Source: Melioribacteraceae bacterium (GTDB lineage Bacteria; Bacteroidota; Ignavibacteria; Ignavibacteriales; Melioribacteraceae). Taken from it: a stretch of DNA of 64,000 nt. The translations under genes were made by a program, and so were the position numbers. Below are positions 19,193 to 28,147 of this stretch, in pieces. The notes under the pieces were generated by a model that worked only from the letters and a program-made list of their open reading frames with translations, had not been told where the DNA came from and made no database searches. The DNA lies in contig WYBN01000010.1 in NCBI GenBank assembly GCA_011525875.1, positions 154,944 through 218,943 of the forward strand. Reading direction: 5' to 3'. Within the stretch, counting starts at the first letter, position 1. The number at the start of each line of letters is the position of its first letter.

Positions 19193-19943
19193 ATGCCGAT
19201 TTGATAATGTCGAGGAAGGAAGCTGATTTTAAGCAAGCTCCTCCAACTAGAGCTCCATCAATATCTTGCCGGCTCAATAATTCCCCTGAATTTTCGGGTT
19301 TAACAGATCCGCCGTATTGAATAATTATTTTATCAGCCGTTGCTTTATCGTACAAATCTTTAATTAAATCTCGAATAAATTTATGAACTTCCTGAGCTTG
19401 ATCCGGCGTCGCAGTTCTACCTGTGCCGATAGCCCAGACAGGTTCGTATGCAATAATTATTGATTTCAAATCGGATTGTGGGATTTCCTTAAGCCCTATT
19501 TGAATTTGACGTTCAACGATTTTTGTGGTCAAATTTTTCTCGCGTTCATCAAGTGATTCTCCGACACAGAAAATTGGCTTCAGTCCATGTTCAATTGCTT
19601 TCTTCAATTTTTTATTAATAACTTCATCTGTTTCCTTAAAAATTGTTCTCCGCTCGGAGTGACCAATTATCACATATTGGCAGCCTACACTTTTTAACAT
19701 TGAAGCAGAAATTTCACCTGTAAACGCTCCGTTTTCTTCAAAGTACATATTCTGTGCGCCGAGAAATATTCCGGAATTTACAAGCAGAGTTTTGGCTGTT
19801 TCCAAAGAAGTAAAAGGCGGACAGACAATTACTTCGATATTATCTATTTTTTCTAATCCATTTTTAATCTCTGAAATTAGTGCGACCGATTCTTTCAAAT
19901 CCAAATTCATTTTCCAATTGCCGGCTATCACTTTTTTCCGCAT
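19191..19943 (-). CDS. tpiA: Triose-phosphate isomerase
   Basis: TpiA interconverts glyceraldehyde 3-phosphate and dihydroxyacetone phosphate. All signatures are present: GNWKMN at 7-12, VIIGHSERR with the catalytic His near residue 95, AYEPVWAIGTG with the catalytic Glu near 168, and IQYGGSVKPEN. Length (250) is normal. It follows the nifU-like gene by 14 bases on the minus strand and is probably the last gene of mrp-nifU-tpiA. Confidence 0.97.
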   Translation of the reverse strand: MRKKVIAGNWKMNLDLKESVALISEIKNGLEKIDNIEVIVCPPFTSLETAKTLLVNSGIFLGAQNMYFEENGAFTGEISASMLKSVGCQYVIIGHSERRTIFKETDEVINKKLKKAIEHGLKPIFCVGESLDEREKNLTTKIVERQIQIGLKEIPQSDLKSIIIAYEPVWAIGTGRTATPDQAQEVHKFIRDLIKDLYDKATADKIIIQYGGSVKPENSGELLSRQDIDGALVGGACLKSASFLDIIKSA

Positions 19944-19957
19944 TTATTCCTCAATTT

Positions 19958-20200
19958 TTATTGAACAGATTCGACTCTTCTTATACTAGGCACTTCGCGC
20001 ATTAAAGCCCTTTCGACGCCCGCTCTCAAAGTCATTTGCGACATAGGGCAGTCAACACATGCGCCTGTCAAACGAACTTCAACAATTCCTTCTTCAGTAA
20101 CTCTAACTAATTCAACATCGCCTCCGTCCGCATGAAGATATGGACGAATTGTATCTAATGCAGACTGAACCTGGGTTGTTAAATTTTTTTCCATGATCAC
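19958..20200 (-). CDS. NifU C-terminal domain protein (Fe-S scaffold/carrier)
   Basis: An 80-residue protein consisting of only the NifU C-terminal (NFU) domain: IRPYLHADGGDVELV near residue 18, then GACVDCPMSQMTLRAGVE with the CxxC pair that holds a [4Fe-4S] cluster between two subunits. Such proteins pass clusters to target proteins. It lies 9 bases after mrp, which encodes another Fe-S carrier ATPase, so the pair probably works together. Confidence 0.9.
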   Translation of the reverse strand: MIMEKNLTTQVQSALDTIRPYLHADGGDVELVRVTEEGIVEVRLTGACVDCPMSQMTLRAGVERALMREVPSIRRVESVQ

Positions 20201-20209
20201 CCCGATAAT

Positions 20210-21307
20210 TTATTCATCAATCAATATTTCAATTTCAGGCATCTTATTATTTATGTTCGAGATGCTTATTTGTGATGCCAGTTTTCTGCTTATGTCAAAT
20301 ATTTTTTCTGCTTCAGCCGAATCAGGAATGGAGTAAATAATCGGCTTTCCGTTATCCCCGCCTTCTCGTATTCGGGGGTCGATGGGAATGCTTCCTAAAA
20401 ATACCGCATTTAATTCTTTTGCTAAATTTTCACCGCCTCCATTTCCGAATATATCGTATCTTTTCCCGGTGTCTGGCGCGATAAAATAGCTCATATTTTC
20501 TATTATTCCGAAGACGGGAACGTTAACGCGGTGGAACATTTTCAAGCCTTTCTTTGCATCAATTAATGATACCGGCTGGGGAGTTGTAACAATCACAGCT
20601 CCGGTTAACGGTATTGTTTGAACAAGGGTTAATTGTATGTCGCCGGTTCCAGGCGGTAGATCAAAAAACAAATAATCAAGTTCTCCCCAATTGACGTCAG
20701 ACATGAATTGCTTAATAGCTCCGCTCGCCATCGGCCCGCGCCAAATTACAGGGGAATCATCCTCGATAAGAAAACCAATTGACATCAGCTTAATTCCAAA
20801 ATTCTCAAGCGGAATCATTTTACTCGTAGCCGGGTCTTGATAGATGTTCGGTTTGCTGTTTATGCCGAGCATCAAAGGAATACTTGGACCGTATATATCT
20901 GCGTCAATTAAACCCACTTTTGCTCCTTCTTTGGCAAGCGCGACGGCTAGATTAACTGCTACGGTGCTCTTACCGACCCCGCCTTTGCCGCTCGCAATAG
21001 CAATGGTATTTTTAACGCCCGGAAGAATTGCTTCCTTTCTCTCATCGGAGTGCGACACTACCCGAGAGGTCATATTAATTTTTATATTTGCATCGGGATA
21101 AACTTTTCTAATTTCGTCATAACAGTCAGATTGAATTTTATCTTTAAGCGGGCAGGCGGGAGTTGTCAATTCAACGTCAAAGGACAAATTCCTTTCTTCA
21201 ATTTTGACGTTTTTAATCATATTTAATGATACAAGGTCTTTATGAAGATCGGGGTCGTTTACATTGCTCAAAATCTCTAAAACTTTCTTTTCCGTAATTT
21301 CCGGCAT
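20210..21307 (-). CDS. Mrp/ApbC-family Fe-S carrier ATPase
   Basis: A 365-residue protein with an N-terminal MIP18/DUF59 domain (about 1-80, with NDPDLHKDLVSL) and a MinD-like P-loop ATPase domain (SGKGGVGKSTVAVNLA near residue 103, DADIYGPSIP, FFDLPPGTGD). Family members load or transfer Fe-S clusters. The CxxC often found near ENMSYF is absent here (ENMSYFIAPDTGKRYDIFG), as in some relatives. I chose the ATG at 21305-21307. The frame is open 35 codons further, but that part is unlike the family. It is divergent from the iron regulator at 21499. Confidence 0.9.
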   Translation of the reverse strand: MPEITEKKVLEILSNVNDPDLHKDLVSLNMIKNVKIEERNLSFDVELTTPACPLKDKIQSDCYDEIRKVYPDANIKINMTSRVVSHSDERKEAILPGVKNTIAIASGKGGVGKSTVAVNLAVALAKEGAKVGLIDADIYGPSIPLMLGINSKPNIYQDPATSKMIPLENFGIKLMSIGFLIEDDSPVIWRGPMASGAIKQFMSDVNWGELDYLFFDLPPGTGDIQLTLVQTIPLTGAVIVTTPQPVSLIDAKKGLKMFHRVNVPVFGIIENMSYFIAPDTGKRYDIFGNGGGENLAKELNAVFLGSIPIDPRIREGGDNGKPIIYSIPDSAEAEKIFDISRKLASQISISNINNKMPEIEILIDE

Positions 21308-21474
21308 TCTAAACCCTTTCAATATAATTTGATTGTGCAAAATTAGTAAATATTTTTTTGATTCACATATTTCTGTGTATTTGCTATCATGAAACATTAG
21401 CGATTTATCCACAGACTGCTATAAATAATTTTACAAACATATATTTTTCAGAAAATTAATTGCGCTTGATATTT

Positions 21475-21494
21475 AACTTAAGCTTGCTTAAGTT
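21475..21494. promoter_or_regulatory. Perfect inverted repeat, candidate DtxR-type operator
   Basis: AACTTAAGC at 21475-21483 and GCTTAAGTT at 21486-21494 are perfect reverse complements separated by TT. The 20-base element ends 4 bases before the likely ATG of the dtxR-like gene and lies in the divergent gap to mrp. Size and symmetry match operators of the DtxR/MntR family, which usually repress their own gene or iron uptake genes. The function is inferred from position and form. Confidence 0.6.
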
Positions 21495-21498
21495 TTCA

Positions 21499-22182
21499 AT
21501 GGAAATTATGAATACAATATCAAAAGAAAACTACCTTAAAACGATCTACCAGATAAAGAAACCAAAATCAAAAAAGGTTTCAACTGCCCATTTAGCCAAA
21601 CGTCTGGAAGTTTCTAATGCCGCAACATCAGATATGGCGAAGAAACTTTTTGATTTAGGTTTAGTGAAATACCAGCCCTATAGAGGCGTTGAATTGACTG
21701 CAAAGGGTGAGAAGCTTGCCCTAAATGTTATTAGAAGGCACAGACTCTGGGAATTGTTTCTAATAAAAACTTTAAACTTATCATGGTCGGAAGTTCATAC
21801 TGAAGCAGAAAGACTGGAACATCAAGCCTCTGACTTTTTGATTGACCGTATAGATGAGTATTTAGATTATCCCGACTTCGATCCTCACGGCGATCCCATC
21901 CCTAATAAAAACGGGGAATTGCCGGTTCAGCCCGACTCTGTAAAATTAACTGCCGCCGAGGTGGGGAAATTTTATTTTATTCATAGGGTAAAGAATGATG
22001 ATATTAAGCTGCTGGATTATTTAACAGAGCTCGGATTGAAATTAAATATGCAGCTCCAAGTGCTAAGCAGATTAGAATTTGATAATTCCGTTCGAGTTAA
22101 AATTAATAATAAGGAACACAGTTTCAGTGAAAAGATAGCCGAAAAATTATCGTTAGTCTCAGCAGACGGAGAGAAGCGATGA
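21499..22182 (+). CDS. DtxR/MntR-family metal-dependent repressor
   Basis: A cytoplasmic metal-dependent repressor of about 227 residues. An N-terminal winged helix (KENYLKTIYQI through HLAKRLEVSNAATSDMAKKL) is followed by the metal-binding dimerisation domain with RHRLWELFL and HTEAERLEHQASD, which hold the His/Glu ligands typical of the family, the DPHGDPIP signature, and a C-terminal FeoA/SH3-like domain. The open frame begins at a TTG at 21460, but that lies upstream of the palindrome and lacks support. The ATG at 21499 or at 21508 is more likely. It overlaps the next gene by ATGA and so leads an iron operon. Confidence 0.9.
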   Translation: MEIMNTISKENYLKTIYQIKKPKSKKVSTAHLAKRLEVSNAATSDMAKKLFDLGLVKYQPYRGVELTAKGEKLALNVIRRHRLWELFLIKTLNLSWSEVHTEAERLEHQASDFLIDRIDEYLDYPDFDPHGDPIPNKNGELPVQPDSVKLTAAEVGKFYFIHRVKNDDIKLLDYLTELGLKLNMQLQVLSRLEFDNSVRVKINNKEHSFSEKIAEKLSLVSADGEKR

Positions 22183-23195
22183 ATTTATTTTTATCAACTT
22201 TAATATTATTTATTTCCACAATCTTGCTTGTGTTTTTTCTCAAGAAGAATAAAATCTTAATTCAGTGGAAAAACCGAAAAAATGATAAGCGAAGAATTAA
22301 AATTGAAGATGCATTGAAGTACCTCTATAATTGTGAGTATAACAAGCTGACCTGCAGTTTGAATTCGATAGCGGGAAGCCTTTCCATAACTTCGAACGAA
22401 GCTGCTAACCTTATAAAGATACTTGAGGAAATGGGTATGATAGCAACGGCAGGCGAATCGTTTATATTGACTGCCGAAGGGAAAAGATATGCTCTCCGCG
22501 TAATCAGGACACACCGCTTGTGGGAAAAATACTTAGCAGACGAAACAAGTATAAGTGAAACCGACTGGCACTCATTGGCTGAAATAAAGGAGCACAAAAT
22601 TACTTCTGAAGAGGCAGAAAATTTATCGGCACAAATCGGTAATCCGCTTTTCGATCCGCACGGCGACCCCATTCCAACTGCAGAAGGTATAATACCTCGC
22701 CGCAAAGGAATACCTTTGACCCAGCTCGAAAAGGGAGACTTCGGAAAAATTGTTCACCTTGAAGACGAGCCGTCAGCAATATATCAGCAGCTTGTTGCAG
22801 AAGGTTTATATATCGGTCAGCAGGTAAAACTTATTGATAAAAATAACGAAAGACTACACTTCGAAGCTAACAACGAATCGTGTTTTCTCGCTCCTTCTTT
22901 TGCAAAGAATGTAACTGTTGAGATGTTGCCGGATTTAAGCCTGGTTAAAAAATCTTTCAAGAGACTCAGCGATTTGAAATTAGGAGAGAAGGGAGTTGTC
23001 GTTGGTATCTCCAAAGCATGTAGAGGCAAACAACGAAGGAGGTTATTAGATCTTGGTTTAGTGCCGGGTTCTGTAGTTAAGGCGGAGATCAAAAGTGTTG
23101 GTGGAGATCCAACAGGATTTAATATCAGAGGCGCTCTAATTGCAATTAGAAAAAAACAGTCTGATCAAATATTTATAAAAAACGAAAGCGAATAA
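22179..23195 (+). CDS. Membrane-anchored DtxR-like protein fused to FeoA
   Basis: A 338-residue fusion. Residues 1-22 form one membrane span, followed by a basic stretch (cytoplasmic side). Residues 40-110 resemble the DtxR winged helix, and 110-175 resemble its metal-binding domain: [20 protein letters not shown] and DPHGDPIP keep the His and Glu ligands. A first FeoA/SH3-like domain (about 185-250) is followed by a second, classical FeoA domain (about 260-335, with [10 protein letters not shown] and [12 protein letters not shown]). No separate feoA is present, so this protein probably supplies the FeoA function for FeoB, while its metal site could sense Fe(II) at the membrane. Whether the winged helix still binds DNA is unknown. 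Confidence 0.85.
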   Translation: MNLFLSTLILFISTILLVFFLKKNKILIQWKNRKNDKRRIKIEDALKYLYNCEYNKLTCSLNSIAGSLSITSNEAANLIKILEEMGMIATAGESFILTAEGKRYALRVIRTHRLWEKYLADETSISETDWHSLAEIKEHKITSEEAENLSAQIGNPLFDPHGDPIPTAEGIIPRRKGIPLTQLEKGDFGKIVHLEDEPSAIYQQLVAEGLYIGQQVKLIDKNNERLHFEANNESCFLAPSFAKNVTVEMLPDLSLVKKSFKRLSDLKLGEKGVVVGISKACRGKQRRRLLDLGLVPGSVVKAEIKSVGGDPTGFNIRGALIAIRKKQSDQIFIKNESE

Positions 23196-23200
23196 CCGCG

Positions 23201-24037
23201 ATGAATTTAAATCGACTTACTCATGCGGGAAATCAGTGCGAGAATTGCCCGGCTCATAATATTCCAAATCTAAAAAAGCTTGGCATTAACATGGATAAAG
23301 TAGATCAGGTGATAGCATTGGCAGGAAACCCAAATACCGGTAAAAGCACCGTATTCAACAATCTGACGGGGCTAAAACAGCATACAGGAAATTGGCCGGG
23401 AAAAACAGTTACCCGCGCAGAGGGAACTTTTGAATATAATACTAAACGCTTCAAGATCGTTGATCTTCCGGGCACCTATTCGCTTCTTTCAACGAGTACT
23501 GACGAAGAGATAGCAAGAGACTTTATTTTATTCGGGCAGCCAGATGTTACTGTAATAGTTGCTGATTCCACACGCCTTGAAAGAAATTTGAATTTGACAC
23601 TTCAGGTTCTTGAAATAACCGACAGAGCAATTTTATGTCTTAACTTAATGGATGAAGCCGCACGTCATAGGATAAGTATTGATACAAAACAGTTATCGAA
23701 AGAACTCGGCATTCCTGTCATAGAAGCAGAAGCCAGGCAGAAAAAAGGAATGAATGAATTACTTCAAAGCATAGATGAAATAATTTCGGGAAGATATAAA
23801 TGTAAACCCTTTAGAATGAATAAACTAAGTCCGCAGATTGAACATTCATTAAAACAGCTTGAAGTATTAATTAAAAAAGAATTTCCGAACATGCCTAATT
23901 CCAGATGGGTGGCTTTGCGGCTTCTCGAAGGCGATCAAAAAATAATCGACTCGATTAGGTCGGGAGAGATTGGTCTGATTCATTCTTATAATCAAAATGA
24001 TCTTTCAAATAATATCTATGAAAAAAACACGGTATGA
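23201..24037 (+). CDS. feoB: FeoB N-terminal GTPase part
   Basis: The G-protein part of the ferrous iron transporter FeoB (278 residues). A short leader with a CENCPAH cysteine pair precedes the GTPase domain: G1 GNPNTGKST near residue 47, GNWPGKT, G3 [10 protein letters not shown]4 NLMD. The domain is followed by the start of the helical GDI region ([11 protein letters not shown]). It ends in the middle of what is one continuous GDI domain in ordinary FeoB. The last codons contain A_AAA_AAC, and the stop overlaps the next start as ATGA. The break can be a true split gene, a programmed -1 frameshift, or a one-base error in the A run. Confidence 0.9.
   Translation: MNLNRLTHAGNQCENCPAHNIPNLKKLGINMDKVDQVIALAGNPNTGKSTVFNNLTGLKQHTGNWPGKTVTRAEGTFEYNTKRFKIVDLPGTYSLLSTSTDEEIARDFILFGQPDVTVIVADSTRLERNLNLTLQVLEITDRAILCLNLMDEAARHRISIDTKQLSKELGIPVIEAEARQKKGMNELLQSIDEIISGRYKCKPFRMNKLSPQIEHSLKQLEVLIKKEFPNMPNSRWVALRLLEGDQKIIDSIRSGEIGLIHSYNQNDLSNNIYEKNTV
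24022..24028 (+). promoter_or_regulatory. Candidate -1 ribosomal frameshift site in feoB
   Basis: In the reading frame of the GTPase part the codons GAA AAA AAC span a run of seven A. Bases 24022-24028 form the heptamer A_AAA_AAC in the correct phase for tandem -1 slippage. After slippage, reading continues CAC GGT ATG straight into the membrane part. The product would have 749 residues, close to ordinary FeoB length (about 770 in E. coli). I see no clear Shine-Dalgarno stimulator just upstream and did not fold the downstream sequence. Confidence 0.45.
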
Positions 24038-25449
24038 AGAACAGAGAGAATATATTAAATAAAGCTAACGAGCTGCGTTGGGAAATAGGTGAAAGCCTGC
24101 ATGATAATCTGCTCGAATCAATATATAAATTTGCGACTGAAATTTCATCGAGGGTAATAGCCGTTGATGTAAGCAAAAAATCAAAGTCTTTCGATTCTAA
24201 GCTAGATCAAATATTAACAAGTTCTAAATTTGGATTTCCAATAATGTTTTTACTGCTGGCGCTCGTATTCTGGCTTACGATTGAAGGGGCAAACATTCCA
24301 TCATCTTTGTTATCCAGCTTTTTGATTGATTCTATCTACCCTCAATTGAAAACATTTTCTTCAAATATTGGACTGCCGTTTTGGGTTGACGGAATTTTGA
24401 TTGACGGGTGTTATCTGGCAATGGCTTGGGTTATTGCCGTAATGCTTCCGCCGATGGCTATTTTTTTTCCGCTGTTCACATTACTGGAAGATTTTGGTTA
24501 TCTGCCGAGAGTTGCATTTAATATGGATTTCTTATTTAAACGGGCGGGAGCCCACGGCAAGCAGGCGCTAACAATGGCAATGGGATTCGGATGCAACGCT
24601 GCAGCGGTTATTTCCACACGAATAATTGATAGTCCGCGCGAACGTTTAATTGCCATTATTACGAACAATTTTTCTCTCTGCAACGGCAGATGGCCTATGC
24701 AGATATTAATTGCAACCATTTTTATAGGCGCCCTCGCTCCGTCCCATCTTGCCGGATTGTTTTCTGCCGCAGCCGTAGTCGGCATAACACTTTTGGGGAT
24801 TTTACTTGCTCTTTTGGTCTCTTGGTCATTATCAAAAACGATATTAAAAGGCGAGGCGTCGGCATTCAGTTTAGAACTGCCTCCTTATAGACCGCCGAGA
24901 ATTCTGAAAACTCTTTACACTTCATTAATTGACAGGACAATATTTGTGTTGTGGCGCGCAGTAGTTTTTGCCGTGCCTGCCGGCGCCATGATTTGGCTTG
25001 TGTCTAACATAACTTTTGAAGGCTTAAGCATTGCTGAGTGGTTCATTAATTGGGCAAATCCTTTCGGATTATTAATCGGCTTGAACGGAGTTATTCTTTT
25101 AGCATATATAATCGCAATTCCTGCTAACGAGATAGTTCTGCCTACCATTCTAATGCTTACTGTACTTGTGGCAGGAACGCCTGAAATCGGCGCCGGCTCT
25201 GGAGTTATGTTTGAACTTGATTCAGCTGCGGCAACAGCCAATGTTTTGTCTTTAGGAGAGTGGTCACTATTAACTGGGGTGAGCATAATGTTGTTCAGCT
25301 TGATGCATAATCCTTGCTCAACCACGATATATACAATTTATAAAGAGACTGGAAGTGTAAAGTGGACTTTTGTTGCGGCAGTTTTACCACTTCTTATCGG
25401 TTTTGTTTTCTGCTTTTTCCTCGCTCAGATTTGGCGTCTATTCGGCTGA
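24034..25449 (+). CDS. feoB: FeoB membrane permease part
   Basis: The membrane half of FeoB (471 residues). It begins with the rest of the helical GDI region ([21 protein letters not shown]), then about nine to ten membrane spans including the two gate regions: [23 protein letters not shown] and, later, [17 protein letters not shown]. Gate 1 has CNAAAV where classical FeoB has CNVPA, so this belongs to a variant FeoB group. It transports Fe(II) across the inner membrane with the GTPase part. The ATG overlaps the previous stop by 4 bases and has no evident ribosome binding site, so it depends on translation of the GTPase part by coupling or frameshifting. Its stop is only 6 bases from the converging ppk gene. 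Confidence 0.92.
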   Translation: MKNRENILNKANELRWEIGESLHDNLLESIYKFATEISSRVIAVDVSKKSKSFDSKLDQILTSSKFGFPIMFLLLALVFWLTIEGANIPSSLLSSFLIDSIYPQLKTFSSNIGLPFWVDGILIDGCYLAMAWVIAVMLPPMAIFFPLFTLLEDFGYLPRVAFNMDFLFKRAGAHGKQALTMAMGFGCNAAAVISTRIIDSPRERLIAIITNNFSLCNGRWPMQILIATIFIGALAPSHLAGLFSAAAVVGITLLGILLALLVSWSLSKTILKGEASAFSLELPPYRPPRILKTLYTSLIDRTIFVLWRAVVFAVPAGAMIWLVSNITFEGLSIAEWFINWANPFGLLIGLNGVILLAYIIAIPANEIVLPTILMLTVLVAGTPEIGAGSGVMFELDSAAATANVLSLGEWSLLTGVSIMLFSLMHNPCSTTIYTIYKETGSVKWTFVAAVLPLLIGFVFCFFLAQIWRLFG

Positions 25450-25455
25450 CGTAAA

Positions 25456-27597
25456 TTACTTTCTAGAGGAATGTCCCCGTTTAATTTTTATTGGAATTGA
25501 GTTTGTAGAATATTCCATAAGCCACTCTTGAAGATTTATTCTCTCTTGAGTAAATACAGCCCGATTCCGCACATAATTTCCGTTAGGTAATAAGATGCGA
25601 GACTTTTCGGTATCCTTTATGGCAATATCGAGTAGTGTTGTCTTAATCAATTTTTTTAAATCCGGATTTTCAACCGGGAATGTTGTTTCAACTCTTCTGT
25701 CAAGATTTCTTTGCATTATATCGGCGCTGCTAAGATAAATTTCCTCGTTTCCGTTATTATAGTAGTAAAACACACGGCTGTGTTCGAGGAAACGACCGAC
25801 TATGCTTCGAACAAAAATATTTTCGCTTAAGTCCGGAACCTGAGGAACCAGGCAACATATTCCTCTTATTATCAAATCAATTCTGACTCCGTTTTTCGAA
25901 GCCTCATAAAGAGCAGCAATTACGGTTGGGTCTACAAGTGAATTAAGTTTTAATATTATATGGGCTTTTTTGTTTTGTTTAGCATATTTTATTTCACGTG
26001 CTACCAATTTCAGAAAATGCTCGCGCAAATTAACCGGGGCTATCGAAAGCTTGCGGTAATTTTTTTGTTCCGAATAACCGGTAAGATAGTTGAAAACTTC
26101 GGTAACGTCTGCACAGATTTGTTCGTCACAAGTAAAAAGACCTATATCAGTATAAAGCTTTGCCGTTGTAGGATTGTAATTGCCTGTTGATAAATGAACG
26201 TATCTTTTAACCCCGTCAATTTCGCGCCTTACTACCAGCGTCATCTTCGAATGTGTTTTTAATCCGACAAGTCCATAAACAACATGTACGCCGGCTTTTT
26301 CAAGTTCACGCGCCCAGTAAATATTATTTTCTTCGTCAAATCTGGCTTTTAATTCAACCAGAACTGCCACCTGTTTTTTTCTGTCTGCAGCTTCTATTAG
26401 ATATCGAATGATAGGCGAGTTCTGACCTACACGGTACAGGGTTTGTTTTATAGCGAGAACATCCGGGTCCTGAGAAGCAGTTTTAATGAAATCAATAACC
26501 GGCGAAAACGAATTATAAGGATGATGCAAAAGGATGTCTCTCTTTTTAATTGCGGTAAAAATATTCTCGTCTTCCTCAAAAAAAGAAGGCGCAGAGGGAT
26601 TAAAAAGTTTTTCTTTAAGGTGATAAAGAGGCAGATTATAGAGTTCCATAGATGAACTGAGCCCGAGCGGACCGTCTATAATGTGGATGGCATTACGCGT
26701 GATCTCAAGATTTTCGGTTAACGTATCAATCATAAACTCCGGCATTGATTTCTCAATTTCGAGCCTGACGACAGAGCCAAATTTTCTTTGTTTGATATTT
26801 TCTTCGATAAGATCAAGTAAATCATCAGCTTCGTCTTCCTGAATTTCAAGATCGGTATTTCGCGTCACTCTAAAATTATAAGCACCGATAAATTCCATTC
26901 CGGGAAACAAAAGATGTAAATTATTTTTTATTAAGTCTTCCAACCATAAATATTTAGCAGAAAAAGGAGTGCCATTTTTTCTGGGGTTTGGATCGAAAAT
27001 TTTATCTATTCTTAGAAGACGCGGAAGAATAGTTGGAATTTTAACCCTTGCAAAGTGTTTTTCTCCGCTGTGTTTTTTTACTAATATGGCAAAACTTAAA
27101 CTCAAGTTGGAGATATATGGAAATGGTCTGCCCGGGTCGAATGCAAGCGGTGTAAGAACAGGATATATCTCTTTTTCAAAATATTGGTTAAGTATTTTTA
27201 GTTCAGTTTTGCTTAGTTCCGAAATAGTCGTAATATTTATGGAGTTCTCGCGAAGTTCGTGAATAATCGAACTATGCCAGAAATCGTAAATTTTTTGCAG
27301 CAGCGGACGAACCTGTGCCTCAATCTTTCTAAGTTCGTCGATGGGAGTGATGCCGTCTATAGTAGGTTCGTTTATTTTTGCTCTCAATTGTTCTTTGAGG
27401 CCTGAAACTCGTATCATGTAAAATTCATCGAGATTTGAAAAAAAAATCGAAATGAATTTAACTTTATCTAATAAGGGAAGAGCCGGGTCAAAAGCTTCTT
27501 CGAGTACACGTTTGTTAAATTCCAGCCAGCTTAAATCTCTGTTAAAAAAATTATCGCTGACGAAATATTTTCTTAGGTTTTCTTTAACGAGCTTCAT
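25456..27597 (-). CDS. ppk: Polyphosphate kinase 1
   Basis: PPK1 polymerises the terminal phosphate of ATP into polyphosphate. The 713 residues begin with the N-domain (FFNRDLSWLEFNKRVLEEA), and the two phospholipase-D-like C-domains contain HLSTGNYNP near residue 469 and EHSRVFYYYNNG near 607, the positions of the catalytic histidines. Family length is normal. It converges on feoB with 6 bases between stop codons, leaving no room for separate terminators. Confidence 0.96.
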   Translation of the reverse strand: MKLVKENLRKYFVSDNFFNRDLSWLEFNKRVLEEAFDPALPLLDKVKFISIFFSNLDEFYMIRVSGLKEQLRAKINEPTIDGITPIDELRKIEAQVRPLLQKIYDFWHSSIIHELRENSINITTISELSKTELKILNQYFEKEIYPVLTPLAFDPGRPFPYISNLSLSFAILVKKHSGEKHFARVKIPTILPRLLRIDKIFDPNPRKNGTPFSAKYLWLEDLIKNNLHLLFPGMEFIGAYNFRVTRNTDLEIQEDEADDLLDLIEENIKQRKFGSVVRLEIEKSMPEFMIDTLTENLEITRNAIHIIDGPLGLSSSMELYNLPLYHLKEKLFNPSAPSFFEEDENIFTAIKKRDILLHHPYNSFSPVIDFIKTASQDPDVLAIKQTLYRVGQNSPIIRYLIEAADRKKQVAVLVELKARFDEENNIYWARELEKAGVHVVYGLVGLKTHSKMTLVVRREIDGVKRYVHLSTGNYNPTTAKLYTDIGLFTCDEQICADVTEVFNYLTGYSEQKNYRKLSIAPVNLREHFLKLVAREIKYAKQNKKAHIILKLNSLVDPTVIAALYEASKNGVRIDLIIRGICCLVPQVPDLSENIFVRSIVGRFLEHSRVFYYYNNGNEEIYLSSADIMQRNLDRRVETTFPVENPDLKKLIKTTLLDIAIKDTEKSRILLPNGNYVRNRAVFTQERINLQEWLMEYSTNSIPIKIKRGHSSRK

Positions 27598-27628
27598 TTT
27601 AATCTATTCGAAATTTCTTCATGTGAAA

Positions 27629-28147
27629 TTATCTTTTCATTTTGATAGATTTTGCCGGCAAAATTTTTTTTGCCGAAGAAAAACTATCAATATCATAATC
27701 AATTTCTTTTTCAGGCATTTTGATTCGTTTCACTTTTACTTTTGCTTTTTCAAAAAACTTTTCAGCTAATGTATCGTGATATTCAGAGAAAATGATTATC
27801 TCCTTAGTTCCGGCGGCAATTAAAGCCTTGGCGCAATTAGTGCAGGGCATATTAGTAATATAAGCTTTGGCTCCGAATGTATTAACCCCGTGCGAAGCGC
27901 ATTGCAATAAAGCGTTTATCTCTGCATGAATTGTTCTGACACAATGATTATCTACTATCATACATCCTACATCCTCGCAATGATCGTCTCCGGGTATCGA
28001 ACCGTTGTAACCGGTAGCCAAAATCTGCTTATCTTTTACAAGTACACAGCCGCAATGCATCCGGGGGCACGTTGCCCGTTCAGAAACAAGCATTGCTACT
28101 TTGAGGAAATATTCATCCCACGAGGGTCTTTTATTTCTTTTTGCCAT
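27629..28147 (-). CDS. dCMP deaminase / ComEB-like deaminase
   Basis: A zinc-dependent cytidine/deoxycytidylate deaminase of 172 residues. The zinc site is HAEINAL near residue 74 and PCTNCAK near 99-105. CPRMHCGCVLV and ATGYNGSIPG are characteristic of dCMP deaminases, which make dUMP for thymidylate synthesis. The C-terminus after residue 150 is a basic extension. It lies upstream of ppk on the same strand, 31 bases away, possibly cotranscribed. Confidence 0.9.
   Translation of the reverse strand: MAKRNKRPSWDEYFLKVAMLVSERATCPRMHCGCVLVKDKQILATGYNGSIPGDDHCEDVGCMIVDNHCVRTIHAEINALLQCASHGVNTFGAKAYITNMPCTNCAKALIAAGTKEIIIFSEYHDTLAEKFFEKAKVKVKRIKMPEKEIDYDIDSFSSAKKILPAKSIKMKR

Noticed and set aside
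21308..21412. 35-codon N-terminal extension of mrp
   Set aside because: The DUF59 domain begins right at the later ATG, and the extension runs into the regulatory gap.
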